DNA of 49,195 bases from Leptolyngbya sp. (GTDB taxonomy: Bacteria; Cyanobacteriota; Cyanobacteriia; Phormidesmidales; Phormidesmidaceae), in contig QBLT01000007.1 in the NCBI GenBank assembly GCA_003249105.1, forward strand, positions 1-49,195. The letters run 5' to 3'. Position numbers and translations under genes: made by a program. Below the pieces are notes generated by a model that was given only the letters and a program-made list of their open reading frames with translations, did not search any database and was not told where the DNA came from. This document shows, piece by piece, positions 1-8,029 of this stretch (position 1 is the stretch's first letter; each line of letters starts with the position of its first letter).

Positions 1-34
1 AATTACCCCACAGGCTGCCTAGTAAATGGATGCT

Positions 35-286
35 TTATTTCTTGGAGCACTCTAAACCAGCAATTGTTGCCAACGTCGATTTTCGCCCCCCGCCAGGTTG
101 GCGAATCCGCTCTTGGTTCAGGGCCGTTGTGTCGTTCAGTTCGGCTAGACCCAGCGCTAGGGTTTCGTGATGGCATCCCAGTAACCTTCGAATATAGGCG
201 TGCCCGCCGTACCCTAATTTCACCGCTTCGATAGCCGCATAGCGACGACGATCCTTCTCTGACAATGACTGATAGTACCGTTGCAT
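35..286 (-). pseudogene. ISAzo13-family transposase fragment
   Basis: This is an 83-codon open frame. Its N-terminal part matches the opening of ISAzo13-type transposases: a SLSEKDRRRYAAIEA segment, then LGYGG, then a helix-turn-helix-like stretch and a GGGRK turn. The frame stops about 15 codons after GGGRK, whereas full transposases of this family run to roughly 400 residues, so the DDE catalytic core is absent. The usual residues before RYYQSLSEKD are also missing. It is therefore a dead remnant truncated at both ends, and it lies about 20 bp from a MITE-like element. Family assignment rests on recalled consensus; the degenerate state is plain from the sequence. Confidence 0.72.
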
Positions 287-315
287 TTGAGCGTCAACCG
301 GGGCAGGGTAGGGGG

Positions 316-457
316 CAGGGCAAACGCATACTCCGATATTTTCGCAATAAGACCAGCTTTGGAGTGCCTTATTGCGAAAATATCGGCATCTGACAAGCTG
401 CTGAACGTTGAAACCCTTATTCCTTCGTTGTCCCTAAATGAGTATGCGTTTGCCCTG
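316..457. mobile_element. MITE-like element with 18-bp terminal inverted repeats
   Basis: The element is 142 bp. It begins with CAGGGCAAACGCATACTC (316-333) and ends with its exact reverse complement (440-457). Immediately outside each end lies the same 10-mer GGGTAGGGGG (306-315 and 458-467), as expected for a target-site duplication. It encodes no transposase, so it would be a non-autonomous element. Ends starting CAGGG with a duplication of 8-10 bp fit what I recall of the ISAs1 family, but that parent is inferred. The G-rich character of the duplication slightly weakens the argument for target duplication; the exact adjacency on both sides strengthens it. Confidence 0.75.
333..386. repeat. 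Perfect 19-bp inverted repeat inside the MITE-like element
   Basis: CCGATATTTTCGCAATAAG at 333-351 is the exact reverse complement of 368-386, with a 16-nt loop. It starts at the inner edge of the left terminal repeat (sharing base 333), so the left half of the element could fold into a long cruciform or RNA hairpin. No T-run follows either arm, so a simple terminator role is not supported. Confidence 0.8.
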
Positions 458-531
458 GGGTAGGGGGTGATTATCTATCCGCTCCTCTCGCTACCTCTCT
501 AGCTTAGGAGCCCAACCCGCAGTATTACACC

Positions 532-822
532 TTATTCAATCCACGATCCTAGGCGGCGTTCCCAGCTTATAATCGTGGCATGAGAGGCACTAAACGAACG
601 GCCTGTAGCCCGTACGCCCAAGCCCTCGCTACGCACATTAAGCGCAGCAGACACCACTCTTGCAGGGGTGCGCAACCGGGCCATCGGGGTATTAGTCCGC
701 TCGTTATATCGTTTGCCGCAATCTCGACAGAAATATCGTTGTAGAGCATTTTGCTCTTTTAAGACGGCTCTACCGTTCTTTACCGGGCGCTCACTCTGGC
801 AATAGGGACTCTGAGCCTCTGT
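532..822 (-). pseudogene. IS1-family transposase N-terminal fragment
   Basis: Reading the minus strand from about 822 down to a TAA at 532-534 gives some 96 codons that open with a zinc-ribbon motif SPYCQSE, followed by RYFCRDCGKRYNERTNTPMA and then a MARLRTPARVVSAAL helix-turn-helix segment ending in IISWERRLG. This is the hallmark N-terminal half (InsA-like zinc finger plus HTH) of IS1-type transposases common in cyanobacteria. No ATG, GTG or TTG precedes the cysteines before an in-frame stop, and the catalytic second half is missing after the WERRL motif. It is a start-less, truncated relic, in a different frame from a spurious overlapping ORF at 567-749. Confidence 0.75.
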
Positions 823-936
823 TAAAGTTTAGATTAAGTGCGCGATCGCAAATTTCAGCTCTCCCGAAAGTCTCTCTCGACAGGCTTTTCAAAGGGTGGC
901 AACTCTAAAATCAAGTCTTGACACTGCACAGTTTTC

Positions 937-1590
937 TTAATTATTTACCATGGGCCGTGGCGCGACGGCGCGGCAGGGGTTGCCGTAGCAGATCTGCCCC
1001 GCTGGCAGCGACTTTAACACCGTGCTGCGCGCCCCCACCACGCTGTTGGCCCCCACCGTCACCCCAGGGGCTACAAAGCAGTCGGTCGCCACCCAAGCGC
1101 CATTCCCAACCGTCACTGGCGCAACTATTAAGCCAAAGCGCGGGTCGTGAATATCGTGGCTGCCGGTGCAGAGGTAGCTTTTTTGTGAAATCACGCAGTG
1201 CTGACCAATGGTAATCTGGGCCAGGCTGTAGAGTACTACGTCATCCCCAATCCAGCTGTGATCGCCGATGCTCACATTCCACGGGTAGGTAAACCGAGCC
1301 GTAGGGCGAATCACCACGCCCCGGCCAATAGTGGCCCCAAACCGGCGCAGCAGCCAGCGCCTCGGCCCGTGGGAAGCGTGGGGCGTGAGGGGGAATATTA
1401 CCGCCTGCAACAGCCACCACAGCAAAATGGTGCCCTTCGATCGCCCCGGTTTGTACCATGACTGATCGTAGGCATCCAGCCGCACCCAGGGGCGATTCAC
1501 GCAGCGTTCGGGAACCGACTCGGAACGAGTATCCCCAGGGGAATCGCCGCTATCTGGAGGGCTGGAATTAACATCGGGGGGAACAGTCAT
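937..1590 (-). CDS. hpsU: HpsU/WcaF-type sugar O-acetyltransferase
   Basis: This is a 217-residue LbH (left-handed beta-helix) acetyltransferase of the WcaF/maltose O-acetyltransferase group. It is predicted to transfer acetyl from acetyl-CoA to an exopolysaccharide precursor in the cytoplasm. Hexapeptide-type repeats fill roughly residues 85-205 (GATIGRGVVIRP, IGDHSWIGDDVVLYS, VTVGNGAWVATDCFVAPG, VGANSVVGARSTVLK), with the expected active-site histidine region LCTGSHDIHDP. The first ~45 residues are a Pro/Ser/Asp-rich tail. Start chosen at ATG 1590; a GTG lies one codon upstream. It is the last gene of a three-gene minus-strand operon, 22 bp after the preceding glycosyltransferase. The name HpsU follows cyanobacterial hormogonium polysaccharide homologues recalled from memory; the acetyltransferase fold is certain. 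Confidence 0.78.
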   Translation of the reverse strand: MTVPPDVNSSPPDSGDSPGDTRSESVPERCVNRPWVRLDAYDQSWYKPGRSKGTILLWWLLQAVIFPLTPHASHGPRRWLLRRFGATIGRGVVIRPTARFTYPWNVSIGDHSWIGDDVVLYSLAQITIGQHCVISQKSYLCTGSHDIHDPRFGLIVAPVTVGNGAWVATDCFVAPGVTVGANSVVGARSTVLKSLPAGQICYGNPCRAVAPRPMVNN

Positions 1591-1612
1591 CACCAGCCGC
1601 CATCGAAAGGTC

Positions 1613-2575
1613 TTAAGGGGCTGATTCTACCGAAATAATCGCTGGCTGAGCCGCTGGCTGAGATGGAGCGACCTGTTCGCTGGGGGTGACGTTGAGTTGC
1701 CCACCAAACTGCCGCAGCTCAAACAGCTTTACCCCAATTTGGTACTCATACTGGCTCAGCAGTCGCCCGTAGATGTAGCCCGCCCGCCCGTCCAAAAAGC
1801 CCAGCCGCAGCACATAAAACAGCACAAACCGCAGCAGCGGTTTGAAGGGCAGCCGCACCCAGATTTTCTTCAGAAACCGCTTGCGCTGCACCGCGTCGCC
1901 AAACAGGTTTGCGCCGATAGTACCGCCGTCGCCCATGCCCGTGAGCAGGTTGTAGTAAACCTGGGCCTCCCAGTTTGAGTAGCGGTTGTGGCGGGCTAGC
2001 CAGTGGTACAGGTCGCGAAAGTCCTCATGGAGCATGTCGTGCTTCAGGTAGCCTACGGCCCCGTCGATCATCACGTGCTCGTGCACTTCGTTGTCGCCCG
2101 TGTTGGGAATGTCGGCGGTTTGCAGGTTTTCGTAGCGGCCCGCCCGGTGGCGAAACAGGCGCAGGTTCCAGTCCGGGTACTTACCGCCGTGGCGAATCCA
2201 GGTGCCGAGAAAGAAAACCCGGCGGTTGAGGTAGTAGCCGTCAAACTCGCTCCGCTGAATGGCCGTGGCAATCTCGTCCCACAGTTCTGGGGTAATGCGC
2301 TCATCACAGTCGACAATTAGCACCCACTCGTGGCTAAAGGGCAGGTTGTCTAAGGCCCAGTTTTTCTTTTTGGGCCAGTGGCCGTTGAAGTCAAACTGCA
2401 CCACCTTGGCCCCAGCGGCGGTGGCGATCGCAACGCTGCGATCACTGCTGTGGGAATCTACCACAAAAATCTCCGCCGCCCGCTCCAGGCTGGCCAGACA
2501 GGCGGGCAGGTTTTGCTCCTCATCCTTAGCCGGAATCAGCACAGAAATTGGGACTTTGGGGGTCGTCTTAGCCAT
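1613..2575 (-). CDS. GT2-family glycosyltransferase (WaaE-like)
   Basis: About 320 residues with a GT-A fold near the N-terminus: the nucleotide-sugar strand ISVLIPAKDEEQNLP (residues ~10-24), FVVDSHSSDRS (~38-48) and a DxD metal site DCD at 89-91 (VLIVDCDERITP). A hydrophobic stretch (LLRFVLFYVLRLGFL) near the C-terminus suggests membrane attachment. The layout is that of WaaE/KdtX-like family-2 transferases that add single sugars to a growing glycan. The frame opens at a TTG (2608) with in-frame ATGs at 2587 and 2575; I chose 2575 because conserved sequence begins just after it, but no clear ribosome site decides. It lies in an operon with the HpsE-like and HpsU-like genes, so exopolysaccharide assembly is the likely job. 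The acceptor and donor are not predictable. Confidence 0.82.
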   Translation of the reverse strand: MAKTTPKVPISVLIPAKDEEQNLPACLASLERAAEIFVVDSHSSDRSVAIATAAGAKVVQFDFNGHWPKKKNWALDNLPFSHEWVLIVDCDERITPELWDEIATAIQRSEFDGYYLNRRVFFLGTWIRHGGKYPDWNLRLFRHRAGRYENLQTADIPNTGDNEVHEHVMIDGAVGYLKHDMLHEDFRDLYHWLARHNRYSNWEAQVYYNLLTGMGDGGTIGANLFGDAVQRKRFLKKIWVRLPFKPLLRFVLFYVLRLGFLDGRAGYIYGRLLSQYEYQIGVKLFELRQFGGQLNVTPSEQVAPSQPAAQPAIISVESAP

Positions 2576-2626
2576 GGGGAATGCCATTACAGGAGGGGAT
2601 GAACTCAATCGACATCGGGTGAGGGC

Positions 2627-3565
2627 CTACGGGCAAACCTTCGCCCTCGGGCGAGGCAGGAGGTGGCGCAAACCACTCACCACGTAGCCCAACTGCCCGT
2701 AGGCATAGACCAAATTCTCAAACCGCAGCGCCGGGTCAGACCAGTGGCGCAGAGCCTTAACCAGCCCTCGCAGCAGACAAACGGTTCGCACCCGCACTCG
2801 CTCTAGCGTTAGGGTGCGGTTCAGCTGCTCGCGGTAGCACTCGCTGATGCCCTGCCACCAGCTGCGGCGCAAAAACCAGCCCCGACGCAGCCGTTCGGGA
2901 GCCACATTGTGAGCCACCTGGGCCTGGGGCACAAACAAAACCTCATGGTCGGCGGCTAAGGCCAGCTGCGTCAGGTGCAGTTCTTCGTTCGAGAGCAGGT
3001 TTTTGCCCACCCGACCCAGCTGCGGATCAAAACCACCCACCGCCTCAAGAAAGCTTTTTTTAACGCCGTAGTTGAGCCCTCGCGGGGTTTGACTAGGGTT
3101 GGTGATCAGTCGCGTCGTGGTGCCTAAGTCGTAGGCCCCCAGGCTTTCAGACAGCGTGGCCGACAGCCAGCGCGGCGGGGTCACATTCTGCGGCCAGATC
3201 AGGCTGACATAGCCGCCTGCGATCGCCGCCCTAGGGTGCTGCTCAAAGGCCGCCGCCAGCGCCGCCAGCCAATGGGGCGAGGCTTCGGCATCGTCGTCGA
3301 GGTAGGCGAGCAGCGTGCCACGGGCGATCGCCGCCCCCCGATTGCGCGCCGTTGACAGCCCCAGGGTGCCCTCGTACAGGTAGGTTAACCTTGGATGGGG
3401 CAGGTAGGTTTCGACCACGGCCCTGGTGTCATCCGTCGAAGCGTTGTCTACCACAATAATTTCGTAGGCAGCGTAGGTTTGCGCCAGCAGGCTAGCGATC
3501 GCCGCCCCCAGGTAGCGCCCTCGATTGTGGGTGCAAATAATGGCTGAAATTAGGAGCTGAGTCAT
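2627..3565 (-). CDS. hpsE: HpsE-like GT2 glycosyltransferase
   Basis: This 312-residue family-2 glycosyltransferase opens with LLISAIICTHNRGRYLG, then VVDNASTDDTR (~39-49) and the DDD metal-binding triad at 90-92 (LAYLDDDAEASPHW). The middle carries GRVGKNLLSNEELHL and the C-terminal part the RGWFLRRSWWQGISECYREQ motif, which I associate with HpsE of the Nostoc hormogonium polysaccharide locus. The likely role is adding a sugar to a motility or surface polysaccharide. The frame extends to a GTG at 3574, but ATG at 3565 is preferred. It is the first gene of the hpsE-GT-hpsU operon (gaps below ~55 bp). The hpsE symbol is a recalled similarity, not a tested orthology. Confidence 0.75.
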   Translation of the reverse strand: MTQLLISAIICTHNRGRYLGAAIASLLAQTYAAYEIIVVDNASTDDTRAVVETYLPHPRLTYLYEGTLGLSTARNRGAAIARGTLLAYLDDDAEASPHWLAALAAAFEQHPRAAIAGGYVSLIWPQNVTPPRWLSATLSESLGAYDLGTTTRLITNPSQTPRGLNYGVKKSFLEAVGGFDPQLGRVGKNLLSNEELHLTQLALAADHEVLFVPQAQVAHNVAPERLRRGWFLRRSWWQGISECYREQLNRTLTLERVRVRTVCLLRGLVKALRHWSDPALRFENLVYAYGQLGYVVSGLRHLLPRPRAKVCP

Positions 3566-3733
3566 TACCAACACCGTTGCCCTAGGGTCGCCAAACCAAC
3601 ATCTCCGCCTTATGCAAACACTGCTCCAGGTACCAGAATGGGCAGCCTAGAACCGCGCTGATTCTAAACTGCCCACTTCAGCCTATAGACTACCGAAGCC
3701 CCCGTCTGTGATGCGACGGACATCGCCAAAGGG

Positions 3734-4816
3734 CTACTGGCGGTAGCTGGGGTGGGGTTGGTAGTAGACCTTCGCCCCCTGGTTTGCTACATAGTGGCAG
3801 GCCCAGAACGAGCGGGCAAAGCTCTGCCACACCGGCTCTGTAGAACTGCGATAGTAGTCGCCCAAAATTGGCTTAATTGCCGCCGTTGCCGTCTTGAGAT
3901 GGTAGTGGGGCATGGTCGAGAAAATGTGGTGGGCTACGTGGGTGCCAATGTTGTGGTGAATGGGGTTGATAAACCCATAGTCGCGGTCAATGGTCGACAG
4001 CGCCCCCTTGAGAAAGTACCATTCATCCCCCCGATACCAAGGGATATCGGGCTCGGTGTGGTGCAAAAACGTCACCAGATCAAGCCACACAATAAACACC
4101 AGGTAGGGAGCGACGTAGTAGGTCACCAAAAACAACAGCCCCTGGGTCAACCCCACCCAGGCCAAAAACACGACCATAGCCGACCAGCACAGCGTGCTCA
4201 CCAGCACATCGCGCCGCTCTGAGGGACGAAACAGAGCACTGCTGGGCATGAAGTGAGAGCCATTGCGCCCTGACGATCGAAAGAACAGATAGAACGGATA
4301 GGCAAACAATGCCCCGTAGAAGCGCACCATCTTTTGCGGCCAGGGCATCGCCTGATAGGTCGCCTCATCCACCGGGTACCAGCTTTCGTCGGTGTCGATG
4401 TTGCCTGTGTTGGCATGGTGGGTGCGGTGGCTAATCCGCCAGCCGTGGTAGGGCACCAAAATAGGCGTATGGGCCAGGTGACCGACCAGGCTGTTGAGCC
4501 ATTTGTAGCGAGAAAACGACCCATGGCCGCAGTCGTGGCCGACCACAAAAAGAGCCCAGAACATCGTGCCCTGGGCCAGCCAAAATATGGGAAAGAACAG
4601 CCAGGAGTTGACCGCGTGGGCAACGGCGTACAGCGCCGCAATAATCCCTAAATCTAAAAAGAAATAGGCTAGGGATCTGAGCACAGAGGGCTGAAAACAA
4701 TGGGCCGGAATCGCCGCCTTGAGATCCTGAAGGGTAAAGTCTAGCTCATGGGCTGAGCGAGCGTAGGCCGAAAATTCTGCGTCTGCAGCTCCGGTCGGAG
4801 CACGATCTACTTGCAC
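3734..4816 (-). CDS. desB: Omega-3 (delta-15) acyl-lipid desaturase DesB
   Basis: This 360-residue membrane desaturase introduces the omega-3 double bond into lipid-bound fatty acids of thylakoid and plasma membranes, using ferredoxin electrons and a di-iron centre. The three histidine boxes are intact: HDCGH at 94-98, HRTHH at 130-134 and HVAHH at 293-297. Long stretches around them (TPILVPYHGWRISHRTHHAN, TGNIDTDESWYP, GALSTIDRDYGFINPIHH) closely match recalled Synechocystis DesB rather than DesA or DesC. Hydrophobic segments flank the boxes as expected, and the length is typical. The start is a GTG at 4816, with no nearby ATG. It stands alone: the upstream amylase ends about 240 bp away and the glycosyltransferase operon starts about 170 bp downstream. 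desB homologues are cold-induced; a hairpin in the leader is listed separately. Confidence 0.95.
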   Translation of the reverse strand: MQVDRAPTGAADAEFSAYARSAHELDFTLQDLKAAIPAHCFQPSVLRSLAYFFLDLGIIAALYAVAHAVNSWLFFPIFWLAQGTMFWALFVVGHDCGHGSFSRYKWLNSLVGHLAHTPILVPYHGWRISHRTHHANTGNIDTDESWYPVDEATYQAMPWPQKMVRFYGALFAYPFYLFFRSSGRNGSHFMPSSALFRPSERRDVLVSTLCWSAMVVFLAWVGLTQGLLFLVTYYVAPYLVFIVWLDLVTFLHHTEPDIPWYRGDEWYFLKGALSTIDRDYGFINPIHHNIGTHVAHHIFSTMPHYHLKTATAAIKPILGDYYRSSTEPVWQSFARSFWACHYVANQGAKVYYQPHPSYRQ

Positions 4817-4843
4817 GAAAGTACCAATTTAACCATAGAGACG

Positions 4844-4878
4844 AACGCCCAGCTGCTTCTAAAAAATGAGCGGGCGTT
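4844..4878 (-). other. Hairpin in the desB leader
   Basis: AACGCCC at 4844-4850 pairs exactly with GGGCGTT at 4872-4878, about 28 bp upstream of the desB GTG start, with a 21-nt A-rich loop. It would sit in the 5' untranslated region if transcription begins upstream of 4878. Any link to cold regulation of desB is speculation. Confidence 0.35.
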
Positions 4879-5052
4879 ACATAGCTTAACTTTTCGCGGC
4901 ATAAAATTCTATCCCACGGGGAAGGCTAGAAAGCCGGTGGGTCAAACCAGTGGTTTTTAGTAGACGGCGCAGGAAGGGCTGGCCGAGCTTGTTCTGTAGG
5001 CGTACTTTGCCAGGGCGATCGCGCCACAAACGCTGGGCTTTTAGGATTTTCC

Positions 5053-6696
5053 TTAACCCAGCAGCGGGCCCAGCATGGGGTGCTCCTCCACCCACACCGA
5101 CACCGATCCACCATTGCAGCGAAACTCAGCCCAGCCATCGCCATTGGTCGTGATAGCTTGAGCAATATGCCCAGTCAAGTCATAGAACGTGGTGTCGGGC
5201 TTACCCACCTCCATCCACTTGGTGCCCTCCGCGCCATTGCTCAGCAGCACCGCCATGGCGCGGGGGTGGCCCTCAGAACCAAGGCGTGTCCAGCCCACCA
5301 CATTGGGATGGTCAAAATAGTCGTACTGAGGACCGTAGGCAAAGTGCTTGCGGCCAATCAGCAGCCGCTCCAAAATCTCCCGATGGCAGTCCATCCAGAT
5401 CTCGTACTCGTTACCGTCGCGCCCCTTATCCACATAGTGGGCACCGTAGTAGTCGCAGTAAAAAATACAGGGGTAGCCTGCCTCTCGCAGCAAAATCATG
5501 GCGTAGGCCAGGGGCTTAAACCACGATTCCACCACAGACTCCAGGGCTTGCAGGGGCTGGGTGTCGTGGTTTTCGACCAGGGTAACCGCCAGCAGCGGCA
5601 TCTCTTTAACTACGGTGTTGTCAAAAATGGTGCGCAGGTCATAGTTGTTGCCCGCCTTACTGGCCTGGTGAAAATTTTGGTGTAGCGGTGCGTCAAACAG
5701 GTCGAGCTGCCCGCCTGAGTTACCGGCATACCAGCTCAGCGCCCCCAGGTCGTAGGTCCAGTATTCGCCCACGCAAAACAGATCGCGCTGGGCATAGTTT
5801 TCTAGATGGGCCAGCCAATCCACAAAGAAGTCACCACAGATGTGTTTGATGGCATCTAGGCGAAACCCGTCTACCCCGATGTGGTCGAGCATCCACTCGC
5901 CCCAGTACTTCAACTCGCCGCTTACTTCAGGATGGTCAATGTCCAGATCGCAGCCCATTAGGTAGTCAAAGCTACCCCGTTCCAAACTCACCTTGTCTTC
6001 AAAGGATTTGCCCTCAACTAGCCATACGGCTTTGTAGTCAGGTTCATAGCTGTTGTAGTCAACGCCGTCGAAGTGGTACCAATGCCACTTCATGCTTGAG
6101 TATTTATCGCCCCGCCCCGGAAAGGTAAACTCTGTCCATGACTTAATCTTGCGCATGTCTCCCAGGGGACGGCGGCGATCGTTCGGATCCATCGGAATCG
6201 CGTTAAATTCCTCTTCGCTGTCGGCGGCCATTTTGTGGTTGAACACCACATCGGCGTAGACGTTAATCCCCCGATCGCGGCAGGCTTTGACCGCTGCTAC
6301 ATACTCATCCTTGGTGCCGTACTTCGTCCGCACTGTGCCCTTTTGATCAAATTCGCCCAGGTCAAACAGGTCGTAGACTCCGTAGCCAACATCGTAACCT
6401 CCACCAATGCCCTTGTAAGCGGGCGGCAGCCACAGGGCCGTAATCCCAGCGTTGGCGAGGGCCTCAGCTTCCTCCTTAACCCGATTCCAGTGGCTACCGT
6501 CGGCGGCAGTATACCAGTGGAAGTACTGCATCATGGTGCCGTTAAACTCTCCCTGCTTGCGCCGACTTCGCAGGGTGTCGGCGTTAGCCTCCAGCCATTC
6601 CCGCAGAGAGGCTTTAGCAGTTACTGCTCCCTCTGTAGTGAGGTTAGAGCCAATCGCCTTAAACGAATCCTTGAGCTGCCGAAAGGGATTAGACAT
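5053..6696 (-). CDS. GH13 alpha-amylase (cytoplasmic)
   Basis: This 547-residue glycoside hydrolase family 13 enzyme hydrolyses alpha-1,4-glucans, probably glycogen breakdown products. The conserved GH13 regions are present: DVVFNH at 149-154; DGFRLDAIKH with nucleophile Asp281; the acid/base Glu311 in FCVGEYW; and NHD with Asp378. No signal peptide is visible, so it should act in the cytoplasm, as in the GH13_5-type enzymes whose length and MMQYFHWYTAADG opening it shares. The frame extends 26 codons further up to 6774, but ATG 6696 has a GGGGG-rich ribosome-binding-like stretch about 5 nt ahead and begins the conserved sequence. The gene is monocistronic on the minus strand. Confidence 0.93.
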   Translation of the reverse strand: MSNPFRQLKDSFKAIGSNLTTEGAVTAKASLREWLEANADTLRSRRKQGEFNGTMMQYFHWYTAADGSHWNRVKEEAEALANAGITALWLPPAYKGIGGGYDVGYGVYDLFDLGEFDQKGTVRTKYGTKDEYVAAVKACRDRGINVYADVVFNHKMAADSEEEFNAIPMDPNDRRRPLGDMRKIKSWTEFTFPGRGDKYSSMKWHWYHFDGVDYNSYEPDYKAVWLVEGKSFEDKVSLERGSFDYLMGCDLDIDHPEVSGELKYWGEWMLDHIGVDGFRLDAIKHICGDFFVDWLAHLENYAQRDLFCVGEYWTYDLGALSWYAGNSGGQLDLFDAPLHQNFHQASKAGNNYDLRTIFDNTVVKEMPLLAVTLVENHDTQPLQALESVVESWFKPLAYAMILLREAGYPCIFYCDYYGAHYVDKGRDGNEYEIWMDCHREILERLLIGRKHFAYGPQYDYFDHPNVVGWTRLGSEGHPRAMAVLLSNGAEGTKWMEVGKPDTTFYDLTGHIAQAITTNGDGWAEFRCNGGSVSVWVEEHPMLGPLLG

Positions 6697-6871
6697 AACG
6701 CCCCCAGGGAAATGGTTTCCACCAGAATAGGGGTAAACCTTAAGGGTTTGGTAAAAGCCAGGGCGCAACTTCAAAAACCCCTGTTTCCCTTAACCACACT
6801 ATTGAAGACCTTAGCCTACTGGCCTTCAACTCTCAGGGAAACCTGACCCTACGGAGTTCCGAGCCGCCTTG

Positions 6872-7900
6872 CTAGCCAAAAACCAGAAGCCACAGCGGCA
6901 TAGTGAGCAGCAATCCTCCGGTAGACAGGGCAATGCTGGCTGCTGCCAATTCTCGGTCAAGGTCGTACTCTTCGGCCAAAATCAGTCCGGCAAAGGCGCA
7001 TGGCATACCCGCCATTAACACCAGCACTAGCACCGCATCCCTGGGCAGCCCTGAGCCCAGGGCCACAGCCCCGACGATCGCAGGCAGCACCAGTACCTTG
7101 AGCAGCGCAGGTACCAGCGCTGGCTGTAGACTCCTCCACCCCTGCAACTGGCTCAGCCGCAGCCCCATCAGCACCAACGCCACCGGAATCACCAGCCCCA
7201 CTGACCGATGCAAAGCATCCTCAATCAGGGGTGGACAGCCCCAAGCTTGGGAGACTGAGCCCAGTCCAAAGGCCCATAGCGAAGGCACGGTTACCACGTC
7301 ACGTAGCTGCTGCCAACGCGACTGGGCGTGGGTACCGCGCCCAAACCAGCTGGCGAGAAACACCCCCAGCCCATAGGTACCGACCACGTTTTGGGTCACG
7401 CTGTAGAACACAGCCCAGCCCAGGTAAGGGCCACTGACCAGGGTCGGCACAATGGCAAGCCCCACAAACCCTGTATTTCCCAGCATAGCGGCCAGCACAA
7501 AGCTGCCCTGGCGGGGTTTATCGGCCCAGGTCATCGTAGCGGTGTCGGGCCACAGCGACAGCGCCGACGGGGACACCAGCTCTGGCCCTGGGGCAAGCCC
7601 TACATCGGCGGCGGCTTCAACGGGGACAGGGGCGGTCAGCGATCGCACCATCGCTAGCCCCGCCAGCCCTAGCCCCAGTCCTAGCAGTAGCGCAATAACG
7701 GTATACAGCGGGGCTAACCCTGTATCTTCAGCAAAGTGAGTCTGACGCGCCAGGGCAAAAATCTCCAGGGGAATACCCACCCAGTACAACCCTCGCCCCA
7801 TCAATCTCGGTACCACCGCTGGCAAAAATCGGCCCAGCCCAGCTCCTAGGCCCACCCAAATAACTAGCGGCAGATAGGCTTGAATCAGAGAATCACGCAT
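6872..7900 (-). CDS. AEC-family transporter (auxin efflux carrier type)
   Basis: A 342-residue integral membrane protein with about ten hydrophobic segments in two blocks separated by a hydrophilic central stretch near residues 95-125. This is the layout of the AEC/BART superfamily (auxin efflux carrier-like permeases). Family-like features are the conserved N-terminal hydrophobic start (LPLVIWVGLGAGLGRFLP), LGNTGFVGLAIVPTLV in the middle and LMGLRLSQLQGW, followed by VLMAGMPCAFAGLILAEEYDLD in the second half. Substrates of bacterial AEC proteins are usually small organic acids or amino-acid derivatives; this one cannot be assigned. ATG 7900 is the start. The neighbours give no pathway clue. 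Confidence 0.85.
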   Translation of the reverse strand: MRDSLIQAYLPLVIWVGLGAGLGRFLPAVVPRLMGRGLYWVGIPLEIFALARQTHFAEDTGLAPLYTVIALLLGLGLGLAGLAMVRSLTAPVPVEAAADVGLAPGPELVSPSALSLWPDTATMTWADKPRQGSFVLAAMLGNTGFVGLAIVPTLVSGPYLGWAVFYSVTQNVVGTYGLGVFLASWFGRGTHAQSRWQQLRDVVTVPSLWAFGLGSVSQAWGCPPLIEDALHRSVGLVIPVALVLMGLRLSQLQGWRSLQPALVPALLKVLVLPAIVGAVALGSGLPRDAVLVLVLMAGMPCAFAGLILAEEYDLDRELAAASIALSTGGLLLTMPLWLLVFG

Positions 7901-8029
7901 TTTGGCAGTTCGTTATGGCACTTACCCCACTCAGTAGTCTACGGAGTTTTGGTTGTGTTGGCGTTTATTTGGTGCGATTGCAGCCCTAGCCATAGATATG
8001 ACTTTAATGCCAACCGCTAGCCATCCATC

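Noticed and set aside
567-749. Open frame of 60 codons on the minus strand.
   Set aside because: It is a shadow of the IS1-type fragment in another frame; the zinc-ribbon frame explains the region better.
4886-5095. Open frame of 69 codons downstream of the amylase gene.
   Set aside because: It begins inside the amylase gene in another frame and shows no recognisable protein pattern.
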